In this document: positions 46,604-55,459 of the stretch, piece by piece
Position numbering within the stretch: position 1 is the first letter of the stretch
Layout: every line of letters begins with the position of its first letter
Assembly: GCA_947495055.1 (NCBI GenBank)
Contig: CANLXO010000001.1
Coordinates: 248,001-312,000, forward strand
Direction of reading: 5' to 3'
Origin: an uncultured Psychrobacter sp.
GTDB lineage: Bacteria; Pseudomonadota; Gammaproteobacteria; Pseudomonadales; Moraxellaceae
DNA: 64,000 bases
The notes under the pieces: model-generated
What the model was told of the DNA's origin: nothing
The model's database searches: none
Seen by the model: the letters and a program-made list of their open reading frames with translations, nothing else
Translations under genes and position numbers: made by a program

Positions 46604-47950
46604 TTAGTTTAAGATGCCATAAGCACATAAGGCATCAGCAACGCGTTTAAAACCGACGATATTAGCCCCTGCCACATAATCAATATAACCATCTTCAGTC
46701 TGGTTGTATTTTTGTGACGCGTCAGCGGCACTATCATGGATGTTTTTCATAATAAGCTTTAAGCGCTCATCAATTTGATCAAAGCTTTTGTACTGACGTA
46801 CTGAGTTTTGTGACATCTCAAGCGCAGAGACCGCTACCCCGCCCGCATTTGCCGCTTTACCTGGTGCAAAATGCACACGATGCAGACAGATATAATCGAC
46901 CGCTTTAGCCGTTAGAGGCATGTTTGCGCCTTCAACGACGTATTTTACGCCGTTCTCAACCAGCAGTTTGGCGTCGTCTTCGTTGACTTCGTTTTGTGTG
47001 GCCGACGGTATAGCGATGTCCCCTTTAAACTGCCAAGGCTTTTGCTCGGCAAACCACTCGCCGCCATGCACATCAACATAGTCCGCTAGTGGCTTGTTTT
47101 GATCTTTTTGCTTTTTGAGCCAATCGATTTTTTGTTGATCAAGGCCTGCTTCGTCATATAAGGTTCCTTTTGAATCAGAAACGGTAATCGGTACACCGCC
47201 GAGCATAAAGACTTTTTCAGCCGCGTGTAAGGATACGTTGCCTGCCCCTGATATCAGCACCTTTTTACCTTTTATATTGTCGTTCTGGGCAGCCATCATG
47301 TTCTCTAAAAAGTAAACCGCGCCATACCCTGTAGCCTCTGTACGCACAAGGCTGCCACCAAAACCCACGCCTTTACCCGTCAACACGCCGCCATGCTCAT
47401 GAGTCAAGTTCTTATACATAGCAAACATGTAGCTGACTTCACGGCTACCTACGCCGATATCGCCCGCCGGTACGTCAACGTCTTTACCGACGTAGTGATG
47501 TAATTCGCGCATAAAAGCATAGCAAAAACGGCGAATATCGTTATCCGTTTTACCCTTAGGATCAAAGTCAGAACCGCCTTTACCACCGCCCATAGGCAGA
47601 CCGGTCAAGGCATTTTTGAATATCTGCTCAAAACCCAAAAACTTTAGGATTGATTGATTGACCGAAGGGTGAAACCTTACGCCGCCTTTGTACGGGCCTA
47701 GAGCGTTACTGAACTGTACTCGCCAGCCGCGATTGACTTGCACCTCGCCTTTGTCGTTTTCCCAGTTGATACGAAAAGCAATAATGCGATCAGGCTCAAC
47801 TAAGCGCTCAAATATTTTATTTTTTTTATACTCAGGATGAGCGTCGTATAAAGGCGCGATAGTCAGAGCAACTTCTTTTACCGCTTGTACAAATTCAGGT
47901 TGATGGGCGTAGCGTGCTTCGACTTTTTCGATGGCACCAGAGATACTCAT
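46604..47950 (-). CDS. gdhA: NADP-specific glutamate dehydrogenase
   Basis: Makes glutamate from 2-oxoglutarate, ammonia and NADPH. The 448 residues have catalytic Lys124 in LPMGGGKGGSDF, the RGWRVQFSNALGPYKGGVRFHP substrate region and the Rossmann part with KVLISGAGNVSLHAAEKVFMLGG. Length matches the E. coli-type enzyme (447). Stand-alone with its own terminator; links ammonia released by the purine pathway to biosynthesis. Upstream gene-free stretch 47951-48400 shows nothing definite. Confidence 0.96.
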   Translation of the reverse strand: MSISGAIEKVEARYAHQPEFVQAVKEVALTIAPLYDAHPEYKKNKIFERLVEPDRIIAFRINWENDKGEVQVNRGWRVQFSNALGPYKGGVRFHPSVNQSILKFLGFEQIFKNALTGLPMGGGKGGSDFDPKGKTDNDIRRFCYAFMRELHHYVGKDVDVPAGDIGVGSREVSYMFAMYKNLTHEHGGVLTGKGVGFGGSLVRTEATGYGAVYFLENMMAAQNDNIKGKKVLISGAGNVSLHAAEKVFMLGGVPITVSDSKGTLYDEAGLDQQKIDWLKKQKDQNKPLADYVDVHGGEWFAEQKPWQFKGDIAIPSATQNEVNEDDAKLLVENGVKYVVEGANMPLTAKAVDYICLHRVHFAPGKAANAGGVAVSALEMSQNSVRQYKSFDQIDERLKLIMKNIHDSAADASQKYNQTEDGYIDYVAGANIVGFKRVADALCAYGILN

Positions 47951-48400
47951 ATAAGATCCTTAATGGTAGAGATTATGATATTTATTAGCGCAATTTTGCT
48001 TATAAGCAGAGGTGTTCTGATTGACCAATGTATTAACGACTAACTACAGGATTGAAGTCGTTATACTTTTTAAGCTTAAAACAAATGCCAACTAACAACA
48101 TATGTATATATCATTTTTTGCCAGTATAAGTCTAGTAAATATCATCATAACTGGAATCTATAGGCAAATTTACATTCGCTATGTCAGATATCACAAGTGA
48201 TTGCGTAGCATTACTACCCTGAGAAGTAACACTATGTGTCGCACTAATCCCTTATACTTGTATCCCTTAAACCTTTACTACCTATACAGTCCTTTTAAAA
48301 CACATCTTTTTATATGTCAGCTTTCGTTCTGACAATACACTCCCTTTATAGTGGCACCTTTGCCAGACTCTGCACTTTTGCTTCTGTTTTTGGAGGGTTT

Positions 48401-49066
48401 ATGACCTCAACGACTCCTGTGCGTGTGCGTTATCAAACCATAGAGATCGGTAGTACTGATATCCATATTTGCACCTTACGTGACAATCAAGAGTTTAGTG
48501 ATCCTAACGATGAGGCGCTTGATTTGGGCATTTGCTCGGCGTCTTGGCCGATGTTCGGAGTGATATGGCCCTCAAGCTTGGTACTTGCCAACCATATGCT
48601 TGATTATAATATCGCAGGCAAGCGTATTTTGGAGATTGGCTGCGGCATGGCGTTATCAAGTCTGCTGCTCAATCATCGTCATGCTGATATCACAGCGACT
48701 GACTATCATCCAGCGGTTGAGTATTTTCTTGATAGAAATACGCTGCTCAATAATAACAAAGCCATTCATTTTGAGCGCTTAGACTGGGCTGGGGATAATA
48801 GTCATCTTGGTCAGTTTGATATGATTATCGGTAGTGATTTGCTTTATGAAGATCAGCATATCGATATACTAGCAGGTTTTATCAACCGTCATGCTAAACC
48901 TAAATGCGAAGTCATCGTTGTTGATCCTGGGCGCGGTCGTAAGAATAAACTCACGGCTAAAATGATTGCGTCAGGTTTTAGTAGTCAACACGTCAAACCG
49001 ATAGAGACCACTTATTTAGAATTACCTTTTAAAGGACATATTTTGACGTTTTTGCGAGAGTCTTAG
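48401..49066 (+). CDS. Class I SAM-dependent methyltransferase (Nnt1/METTL21-like)
   Basis: A 221-residue methyltransferase starting at the ATG at 48401, four bases after GGAGG; an upstream in-frame ATG gives 29 extra residues with no support. The SAM fold is clear: ILEIGCGMALSSLLL (motif I, about 78-92), ADITATDYHP (motif II), FDMIIGSDLLYEDQHI and CEVIVVDPGRGRKNKL. The ASWPMFGVIWPSSLVLANHM helix before motif I resembles the eukaryotic METTL21 / nicotinamide-N-methyltransferase-like group; targets could be protein lysines or a small molecule. Confidence 0.75.
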   Translation: MTSTTPVRVRYQTIEIGSTDIHICTLRDNQEFSDPNDEALDLGICSASWPMFGVIWPSSLVLANHMLDYNIAGKRILEIGCGMALSSLLLNHRHADITATDYHPAVEYFLDRNTLLNNNKAIHFERLDWAGDNSHLGQFDMIIGSDLLYEDQHIDILAGFINRHAKPKCEVIVVDPGRGRKNKLTAKMIASGFSSQHVKPIETTYLELPFKGHILTFLRES

Positions 49067-49091
49067 CTGTCATGCCATTGACCTATAAAGA

Positions 49092-49478
49092 TCACACGGT
49101 AATTTTATAACTAAAATCGCGCGCCTCATCACCTGTGATACCGCGAAAGCCCCAGCAGTGCGCGGGCTGCTCTTTTATCGTGATCTCGATATCTATCGGT
49201 GCTACTCCAAGCTCTAACTCAATCTGCTTAAATAACGCTTTAATCAGCGCCTTTTGCGTAGCAATCGTACGCCCTGCCATCATGTTAATTTCAATAACCG
49301 TATAAGCGGCTGAGCGGTCGCTCGGATAGTAAAAGTCCTCAGCGTCCATAGGTATAAAACGCTGCGCGCGCTTGTCCTCTGGCAGCCCAAGGACGGACAT
49401 CATGCAGCTATGAATGACCTCTGATAATTGGGCTTTAATAGGATTAAGATTTTCTTTTATGCCGTACACTATAATCAT
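49092..49478 (-). CDS. Tautomerase-fold protein lacking the catalytic proline
   Basis: A 128-residue member of the Tautomerase_2 group. The core INMMAGRTIATQKALIKALFKQIELELGVAPIDIEITIKEQPAHCWGFRGITGDEA is well conserved. The protein begins MIIVYGIKENLNPIK; it has no Pro as second residue, whereas that Pro acts as general base in 4-oxalocrotonate tautomerases. Whether it acts by another mechanism is unknown. Positioned between a methyltransferase and modB. Confidence 0.7.
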   Translation of the reverse strand: MIIVYGIKENLNPIKAQLSEVIHSCMMSVLGLPEDKRAQRFIPMDAEDFYYPSDRSAAYTVIEINMMAGRTIATQKALIKALFKQIELELGVAPIDIEITIKEQPAHCWGFRGITGDEARDFSYKITV

Positions 49479-49547
49479 ATTTTGTCTCTTTGACTTAACT
49501 GCTTGTAGTCGTTCATACGTTTTGTATCTACGACCATCTATTACGTC

Positions 49548-50267
49548 TTATCTACCTCGCTGATTGATACGGCTCACACTCGCAATGAGCGCGACCATGA
49601 CCATTCCCATAATGATTAGAACACCTGACATCATATGCGCGGCGTCATAATTGAGCGCTTCGACTTGCTCGTATATAGCGATAGATACCACCTTGGTCTC
49701 GCCTGCGATACTGCCGCCTATCATAAGTACCACGCCAAACTCGCCAATCGTATGGGCAAAGCTAATTAAACTACCCAAAATAATACCGACCTTGGCTTGC
49801 GGGAGCGCCACTGTCATAAGACGCCTTATGCGACTTGGCTCTAGTAATTGCGCCATCTCCATTACGCTTTTTGGAATGCGTAAAAACTGTGCATAAACGG
49901 GCTGAATATAAAACGGCAGGGAATAAATAATAGAGCCAATTACCAGACCTTCAAAGGTAAAGATCAGCGGGCTGATATTATGCTCCAAAAGATAGTGGCC
50001 GATACCAGCGCTAGGACTGAGTAGCAGTAGTAAATAAAACCCAATCACGGTTGGCGGTAGTACTAGCGGCATAGCGATAATGCCCATCAGTATTACCTTT
50101 ATACGTGCAATGATAGGTCCGCGACTGGGTTTGGCTAGCCAATAGGCGACAGGCGTGGCAAAAAGCAGTAGACATAAAGTGGTGACTGTAGCTAGTTTGA
50201 GGCTGACTAAGAAGGGACTGAGCATGTCTGACATAAGCGATGGATCTATCATGATGTCATTTCTCAT
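49548..50267 (-). CDS. modB: Molybdate ABC transporter permease
   Basis: A 239-residue inner-membrane permease of the ModB/CysT type, about five TM helices; motifs PFYIQPVYAQFLRIPKSVMEMAQLL and ISFAHTIGEFGVVLMIGGSIAGETK are the EAA coupling loop and downstream region. It follows modA on the same strand (44 bp gap). No modC ATPase is next to it; what follows is the tautomerase gene on the same strand, 69 bp away. Confidence 0.92.
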   Translation of the reverse strand: MRNDIMIDPSLMSDMLSPFLVSLKLATVTTLCLLLFATPVAYWLAKPSRGPIIARIKVILMGIIAMPLVLPPTVIGFYLLLLLSPSAGIGHYLLEHNISPLIFTFEGLVIGSIIYSLPFYIQPVYAQFLRIPKSVMEMAQLLEPSRIRRLMTVALPQAKVGIILGSLISFAHTIGEFGVVLMIGGSIAGETKVVSIAIYEQVEALNYDAAHMMSGVLIIMGMVMVALIASVSRINQRGR

Positions 50268-50311
50268 GGCTCATTACTAATGGTATAAGGTTTATTATAT
50301 TTAAGAGATTA

Positions 50312-51136
50312 CTATTGAACCGTGAGATAGCCTGCTTGCGAGAAGTACCGCTGCCCTGCGGCTGAGCGCAAATAGGTCGTAAAATCTATGGTAGCAGGTT
50401 TATCGCTGATGATAATACCATCTTGTAAAATAGCTGGATAAGACTCAGGCACTAAGGTAATAAACTGCTCAGGTTTAGCATCAATAGCGATAATTTGAGA
50501 TTGCGCGACAAAGCCATAATCGACACTGCCTGTATGAGCATATTGGAACGCCTGCCCGATATTTTCTGCTTGTATTAATCGCTTTTGCTGCTCTAAAGGG
50601 TTATATAAATTTTGCGCCTGCAAGTAGGATTTTGCCGACGCGCCATAAGGGGCAAGCTCAGGACTAGCAATAGCAATCTTGCTACTGCTGTCGCTTATTA
50701 ATATATCAGTCAGCGCTTTTGGATTGAATCCATCCAAAGGTTTGGTGACGCTATATAGTGCCAGTTGACCTTGCGTATAGGTAAAAGGGTGATGAGCTTG
50801 TTTGTTTTGTGCGCTATTGTTAGCAAGCTTAGCAGGGAATTCTTGATTGGCCGATAAGAATATATCGTAGGGCGCGCCTGCTATTATTTGCGCATATAGT
50901 TTGCCAGAGGAGGCATACGTGACTTCTATACTTGTCTTGGACAACTCGTTCGTTGACTGATAGCCATCAATAATATCGGGCAGGACATCAGACAGATTGG
51001 CAGCCGCTGCAATACGTAGCGTCTGCAATTGCTCCGACTCGTGGTTGGTAGAGGCGGTATCTGTAGCACTCTCGCGTATGCAAGCAGTTAATAGTAAACA
51101 GGCACTTGCGCACAAAAGCGCTGTGACCCTAACCAT
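50312..51136 (-). CDS. modA: Molybdate-binding protein
   Basis: A 274-residue periplasmic lipoprotein (lipobox LLTACIRES) binding molybdate or tungstate. The ATG at 51136 overlaps the end of moaE (ATGGTTAG), implying translational coupling; an upstream in-frame ATG lies inside moaE. Mature domain has LRIAAAANLSDVLPDII, TYASSGKLYAQIIAGAPYDIFLSANQEFP and SVDYGFVAQSQI, typical ModA. It is adjacent to moa genes, so uptake and cofactor synthesis are probably co-expressed. Confidence 0.93.
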   Translation of the reverse strand: MVRVTALLCASACLLLTACIRESATDTASTNHESEQLQTLRIAAAANLSDVLPDIIDGYQSTNELSKTSIEVTYASSGKLYAQIIAGAPYDIFLSANQEFPAKLANNSAQNKQAHHPFTYTQGQLALYSVTKPLDGFNPKALTDILISDSSSKIAIASPELAPYGASAKSYLQAQNLYNPLEQQKRLIQAENIGQAFQYAHTGSVDYGFVAQSQIIAIDAKPEQFITLVPESYPAILQDGIIISDKPATIDFTTYLRSAAGQRYFSQAGYLTVQ

Positions 51137-51620
51137 TGTTGCTAAGCCACTTAGAGGGCGCATCCTCGTAATACTCTTGCTTCCAGACGGGAATATCAGC
51201 CTTAATAGTATCGAGTATCCAGCGGCAAGCATCGAATGCTGGGTAACGATGCGCAGAAACCACCCCAACCCATACCGCGACATCGCCAATCTCTAATGCG
51301 CCGATACGGTGGATGGCAATAGCATGAGTGATCTCAAAACGCTTTTTGGCCTCCTCGATAATGGCGCGACCTTGATTCAGCGCTAAGTCTTCATAACCGT
51401 AGTAGGTTAAGCGCTCAACGCTGGTAGCGTTGTTATGATTGCGTACGCGACCTTCAAAGCAGACAAAGGCGCCGCAGCGATCATCATCCAAGGTATTTTT
51501 AAGTCGGTTTTCGTCAATGGCGATATCTAATAATGCAAAGCCATCGCGCTGTGCAATAGCATAGACCTCATCAACGCTACGCTTAATGGTCATGGAGTGG
51601 CTGTGGACGTTGTCTGTCAT
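51129..51620 (-). CDS. moaE: Molybdopterin synthase catalytic (large) subunit
   Basis: With MoaD converts cyclic pyranopterin monophosphate to molybdopterin. The 163 residues show GAFVCFEGRVRNHNNATSVERLTYYGYEDLA, HRIGALEIGDVAVWVGVVSAHRYPAFDACRWILDTIKADIPVWKQEYYEDAPSKW; the two C-terminal lysines in WKQE and PSKW correspond to the catalytic lysines of MoaE. Follows moaD by 47 bp. Confidence 0.95.
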   Translation of the reverse strand: MTDNVHSHSMTIKRSVDEVYAIAQRDGFALLDIAIDENRLKNTLDDDRCGAFVCFEGRVRNHNNATSVERLTYYGYEDLALNQGRAIIEEAKKRFEITHAIAIHRIGALEIGDVAVWVGVVSAHRYPAFDACRWILDTIKADIPVWKQEYYEDAPSKWLSNNG

Positions 51621-51667
51621 AGGTTATCTCTACTTGTTGTTTCTGCTGATTATCTCGAACCCCTTGC

Positions 51668-51970
51668 CTAGCCGCCAGCGACTGGGGTGATAAATACCAC
51701 GCTATCACCATCATTAATCGGGTCTGACCATTTAGCGAAGTAATCATTCACCGCCACGCGCAGCTCTTCTTGTGAATGACTAAAGCCATGCTTTTGACTC
51801 AAGCTATCATAAAGCTCGCTTAGTGAGGTCGACGGCTCAACCTTTACGGTCTCTTGTTGGCAATTGGCAGCGTCAGCTAAACTGGCAAAGTAGAGGACTT
51901 TGATAGTTATTACAGCACCAACTTGGGTTGCTGCTCTGGTTGCTCGTTCAGTCTCTTTAATAGCGCTCAT
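51668..51970 (-). CDS. moaD: Molybdopterin synthase sulfur carrier subunit
   Basis: A 100-residue ubiquitin-like sulfur carrier. The start at 51970 has GGAG seven bases before; an ATG further upstream would add 17 residues. An N-terminal extension of about 20 residues precedes the core (ITIKVLYFASLADAANCQQETVKVE). It ends VAGG, the essential C-terminal diglycine that becomes a thiocarboxylate. Confidence 0.93.
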   Translation of the reverse strand: MSAIKETERATRAATQVGAVITIKVLYFASLADAANCQQETVKVEPSTSLSELYDSLSQKHGFSHSQEELRVAVNDYFAKWSDPINDGDSVVFITPVAGG

Positions 51971-52041
51971 TATATTCTCCGTTCTTTGCAAGCTATTCAG
52001 TTTCATTTCATTACTAATCATTAAAACGAAACTTTACTATC

Positions 52042-52563
52042 CTAAGCATGACTATAATCAGATTTGCCGCCCGTTTTGGTTATCAAGCGCACATTATCAA
52101 TGACGATATCATGTGATATGGCTTTAGTCATGTCATAAATGGTCAAGCAAGCAATGCTCACAGCCGTTAAGGCTTCCATCTCAACGCCCGTCTTATGCGT
52201 GACTTTGACCGTAGCACTAACGATGATACTGTTTAAACGATCATCATAGTCAAAGCTCAAGCCTATTTTATCGAGTGGTAATGGGTGACATAGTGGAATC
52301 AAATCATGAGTGCGCTTGGCAGCCATAATGCCTGCAATATGCGCCGTTTGAGTGATACTGCCTTTTTTGGTCATGCCATCAGCGGCTTTGATCTGCTGAT
52401 AAATCTCGCTAGGAAATCGCACTTGTCCGGCCGCATGAGCCTCTCGCGTGGTGGTACTCTTGCCACTAACATCGACCATGGTAATATCACCGTCGCTATC
52501 TAAATGCGATAGTCCAGATTGGATCGCAGTATTTTGATTGTCTGTTTGGACGTCACTGTTCAT
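52042..52563 (-). CDS. moaC: Cyclic pyranopterin monophosphate synthase
   Basis: Second step of Mo-cofactor synthesis after MoaA. The 173 residues contain MVDVSGK, TREAHAAGQVRF, KRTHDLIPLCHPL, KTGVEMEALTAVSIACLTIYDM and the closing LITKTGGKSDY. Its ATG overlaps the mobA stop (ATGA). Confidence 0.96.
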   Translation of the reverse strand: MNSDVQTDNQNTAIQSGLSHLDSDGDITMVDVSGKSTTTREAHAAGQVRFPSEIYQQIKAADGMTKKGSITQTAHIAGIMAAKRTHDLIPLCHPLPLDKIGLSFDYDDRLNSIIVSATVKVTHKTGVEMEALTAVSIACLTIYDMTKAISHDIVIDNVRLITKTGGKSDYSHA

Positions 52564-53366
52564 AGAGGATTTCTCTGATATTTATAGTCTGACATAGATA
52601 GAGTGCTTAACGAGTGGCAAGCCTGCTCAAAGTCTTTAGGCGTATTAAAATTGGTCAAATACTGCCAGTTGTTTGTGAAGGATACCGCTTGTACATTAGG
52701 TTTAATAAAGGGCATAACTCGGCGCGCGCCGCTATCGATATACACTTTTAGATCAGGCTCAAGGCTTAATTGATAAAGCCCTAACAACGGATATAAATGG
52801 CTATCATCGGTTAAGCAAATCACTTTTTTATCAGTTGACTGACTTGTAGTTATTTGAGTCGCTACAGGCTGTAATTTTTGCCATAAATCAGTGGCTGGTA
52901 TCAAGCTGTCGCAGCTGATAACCAATAACCATGATGAGGTATAATGTTGCAACTGCTCTACTTGCTTTAAGTGAGTCAAAGTCTGCAAAGCCGACTCGAT
53001 AGCGACCAATGCGCCGCCCGTCTTGACCTTATCATTACTGTTTTTATCATTAGCATTAGCATCGACATCGGCATCAACACTAGCATAATCAGTAATATGC
53101 ATGATGGAGTCTTGCGGGTGGCTGTTCTTTAAAGCTGAATCAACGTCAAACCCGCGACCATTATCAGCAATCATAATAGGTAGCTTTTTACCATGGACAA
53201 CATTAGCTCTGACCAAATCAAGCGCATGTCTGACGTGATAATCCAGCAAGCGCTCACCTGCCGGCAGAACGAGTTCAGCTTTTGGCGTACCCATACGTGT
53301 GGATGCGCCGCCTGCTAAAATGACCACGCCTGCCAAACGAGTTGAGCCTTTTATAGAGTCAACCAT
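52560..53366 (-). CDS. mobA: Molybdenum cofactor guanylyltransferase
   Basis: Adds GMP to Mo-molybdopterin to give the MGD cofactor. The 268 residues start at ATG 53366, one base after the moaB stop; a longer frame start lies inside moaB. The motif LAGGASTRMGTPKAEL (nucleotide loop) is complete, and SWLLVISCDSLIPATDLWQKL is the metal-binding region. A low-complexity Asp/Asn/Lys insert (about 107-124, SVDADVDANANDKNSNDK) is unusual. Overlaps moaC by 4 bp. Confidence 0.9.
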   Translation of the reverse strand: MVDSIKGSTRLAGVVILAGGASTRMGTPKAELVLPAGERLLDYHVRHALDLVRANVVHGKKLPIMIADNGRGFDVDSALKNSHPQDSIMHITDYASVDADVDANANDKNSNDKVKTGGALVAIESALQTLTHLKQVEQLQHYTSSWLLVISCDSLIPATDLWQKLQPVATQITTSQSTDKKVICLTDDSHLYPLLGLYQLSLEPDLKVYIDSGARRVMPFIKPNVQAVSFTNNWQYLTNFNTPKDFEQACHSLSTLSMSDYKYQRNPL

Positions 53367-53367
53367 A

Positions 53368-53898
53368 TCAGTTATGAGTAGGGTTTTGTGCCATAAAGTG
53401 CGGTACAAAGTTGCACGGACGCTTACGGCTATCGAGCTGCTCTTTTAATATACTCTCCCAGCCTGTGCGACATGCACCAGAGGAGCCTGGCAAGCAAAAG
53501 ATACCTGTATTATTCGCCATGCCCGCAACGGCGCGCGACTGTACCGTTGACATACCAATCTCATCTTTTGAGATCAGACGAAACATCTCACCAAAGCCAT
53601 CAATTGACTTATCAAACAACACGCTTACCGCCTCTGGCATGCTATCTCTGATAAAAAACCCAGTACCGCCCGTGGTAATCACCGCGTGCACTTTTGGATC
53701 GGCAATCCAGCCACTAATGACTGCTCGAATCTGATAGATATCATCGGTAATCAGCTTACGATCAGCCAAATGATGACCTGCCCCAGTTAAGCTATCTACT
53801 AAATACTGACCCGAGGTATCTTCTGCCAACGTGCGGCTGTCAGAAACAGTCAAAATAGCAAGGTTAAGGGGTATAAAACTAGCAGCAGGCTTACTCAT
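53368..53898 (-). CDS. moaB: Molybdenum cofactor biosynthesis protein B
   Basis: A 176-residue MoaB/MogA fold protein that adenylylates or helps insert molybdenum into molybdopterin. Motifs are LTVSDSRTLAEDTSGQYLVD, VITTGGTGFFIRDSMPEAV and GIFCLPGSSGACRTGWESILKEQLDSRKRPCNFV, the last two typical of MoaB rather than MogA. AAGGAG precedes the ATG. First gene after the repeat element that separates it from moaA. Confidence 0.93.
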   Translation of the reverse strand: MSKPAASFIPLNLAILTVSDSRTLAEDTSGQYLVDSLTGAGHHLADRKLITDDIYQIRAVISGWIADPKVHAVITTGGTGFFIRDSMPEAVSVLFDKSIDGFGEMFRLISKDEIGMSTVQSRAVAGMANNTGIFCLPGSSGACRTGWESILKEQLDSRKRPCNFVPHFMAQNPTHN

Positions 53899-53945
53899 AA
53901 AAACTCCTTCACATACAGACTTTAATTATTCAAAAAGTGGCGACT

Positions 53946-54213
53946 AGGGCGTGTTTGAGAATTCGACCGTGGCACTGACAGAGACTATTTTTTAGGCAAT
54001 TTGCAGATAAAAATAGCAAGCTTAGTTACTCTAAGGGTTTATTTTTATCAATAAAGTGGCAAAAAATAGTCCTGTCCTGCAAGGCTGATGCTAAAATCGC
54101 CCTAGTCGTTGTAAAAATCTAGCCAAGGCATCTGCATTACCTGCAATTTTCACTTAGACTAGAAATATTTTAGATATCAGCAGTGCCTTCTTGTGAATAC
54201 TCAAACACGCCCT
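53946..54213 (+). mobile_element. MITE-like element R1, copy 2
   Basis: A 268-bp non-coding element from AGGGCGTGTTTGAGAATTC to GAATACTCAAACACGCCCT; its terminal inverted repeats match at 18 of 19 positions, and TA lies on each side (TAGGGCG...CGCCCTA), consistent with a TA target duplication. Same interior blocks as copy 1 at 36026-36307. It begins 47 bp upstream of moaB and ends 3 bp after the moaA stop codon, cutting the moa cluster in two. Confidence 0.88.
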
Positions 54214-54216
54214 AAC

Positions 54217-55317
54217 CTACCCGCCGATAATCGATAGATTATGCATAATGCCACTATTGGACTCATGCAAATGATGATGCTCAGGTTTTATCGGCATAAA
54301 GCTATGTAAGGTATCGACCAACCCTCGTACATCGTTGCTTTGCAAGTGCTGACGGATATCGTAGTTGCCTTGGTCAAACAAGCACAGATGCACTTTGCCT
54401 TGGCTGCTTACTCGCAGACGATTGCAAGTATCACAAAAGTGCGCCGCATAAGGGGCAATCATACCAATACGTCCAACATAGTCTGGATGACTATACTCAA
54501 CCGCTGGACCATCGCTACTACCGCGCTCGTGAGGTTGCCAGCCGTGCTCTAATAGGTAATCGATGATGGTATCGGAGTGCGCATGCTGGGCAAAAAACAG
54601 ATCACTGTTATCACTGGTTTGCATAAATTCTATGAAGCGATAAGTGACGGGTCTATCTTTGACATAGTCGATAGCGGTTATCAGATTTTCAAAGGCGGTT
54701 TCTGCCATTAACACACTGTTAATCTTAAGTTTGATATCTGTGGTCGTAAGCAAGGTATCCATATCGGCGAGCAGCTGCGGCAAGGTATTAAAACCCGTCA
54801 TCTTATAAAAGGTAGCGGCGTCAAAGCTGTCCATGCTGATATTAAGCTGATCAAGACCAGCCGCTTGCCAACTAGGTAGATGTTTACCCAGCTTATAACC
54901 GTTACTGGTCATGGCAACGGTTTCTATGCCCAGTGTCTGTTTAATGGTTTGAATAATCTCGACCACGTCACGGCGAATGGAGGGCTCACCACCAGTGATT
55001 CTGACCTTTTTGGTGCCAACTTGAGCAAAACCGCGAATAAGCGTAGCAATTTCAGGAATACTAAGCTCGTCATCAGAGCGCTTGCCTTGGTAGCCATTGG
55101 GCAGGCAATACTCACAACGAAAATTGCAAAAGTCGGTGATAGATAGCCGCAAATAAGTCAAACGACGGGCAAAGCCGTCCGTTAAAGGCTTAGTGTCTAA
55201 ATGCTCTGCAGAACTGGCAGGCGCAGCGAAAGACGACGCCTCAAAGCTATCAGCTATAGCGGACGTGGCTGGCGAATACAGTTGAGCACTGCTTAGGTTA
55301 AGAGTATCGTCATTCAT
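54217..55317 (-). CDS. moaA: GTP 3',8-cyclase
   Basis: Radical-SAM enzyme making the first Mo-cofactor precursor from GTP. The 366 residues have a 45-residue N-terminal extension, then the radical-SAM Cys64/Cys68/Cys71 (CNFRCEYC), and the second 4Fe-4S site Cys295/Cys298/Cys312 (CDTC...LCLF). It ends with Gly-Gly, needed for activity in MoaA. Upstream region (55318-55459) has no recognisable Moco riboswitch. Confidence 0.96.
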   Translation of the reverse strand: MNDDTLNLSSAQLYSPATSAIADSFEASSFAAPASSAEHLDTKPLTDGFARRLTYLRLSITDFCNFRCEYCLPNGYQGKRSDDELSIPEIATLIRGFAQVGTKKVRITGGEPSIRRDVVEIIQTIKQTLGIETVAMTSNGYKLGKHLPSWQAAGLDQLNISMDSFDAATFYKMTGFNTLPQLLADMDTLLTTTDIKLKINSVLMAETAFENLITAIDYVKDRPVTYRFIEFMQTSDNSDLFFAQHAHSDTIIDYLLEHGWQPHERGSSDGPAVEYSHPDYVGRIGMIAPYAAHFCDTCNRLRVSSQGKVHLCLFDQGNYDIRQHLQSNDVRGLVDTLHSFMPIKPEHHHLHESNSGIMHNLSIIGG

Positions 55318-55459
55318 AATTTACTACCATCGGTATTGCTAGTTGTAAACGCTACTTGCGCTTATCGTCTATCACCCTATTGTACCGTTTATCCGCAACT
55401 TTTCTTGTAGTGATCTTTAAGTGAATTGGCAAACACATAATCAACTATTCGATCAATAG

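Noticed and set aside
55318..55459. Moco riboswitch before moaA
   Set aside because: The interval lacks the conserved Moco-motif helices; no structured region was visible by eye.
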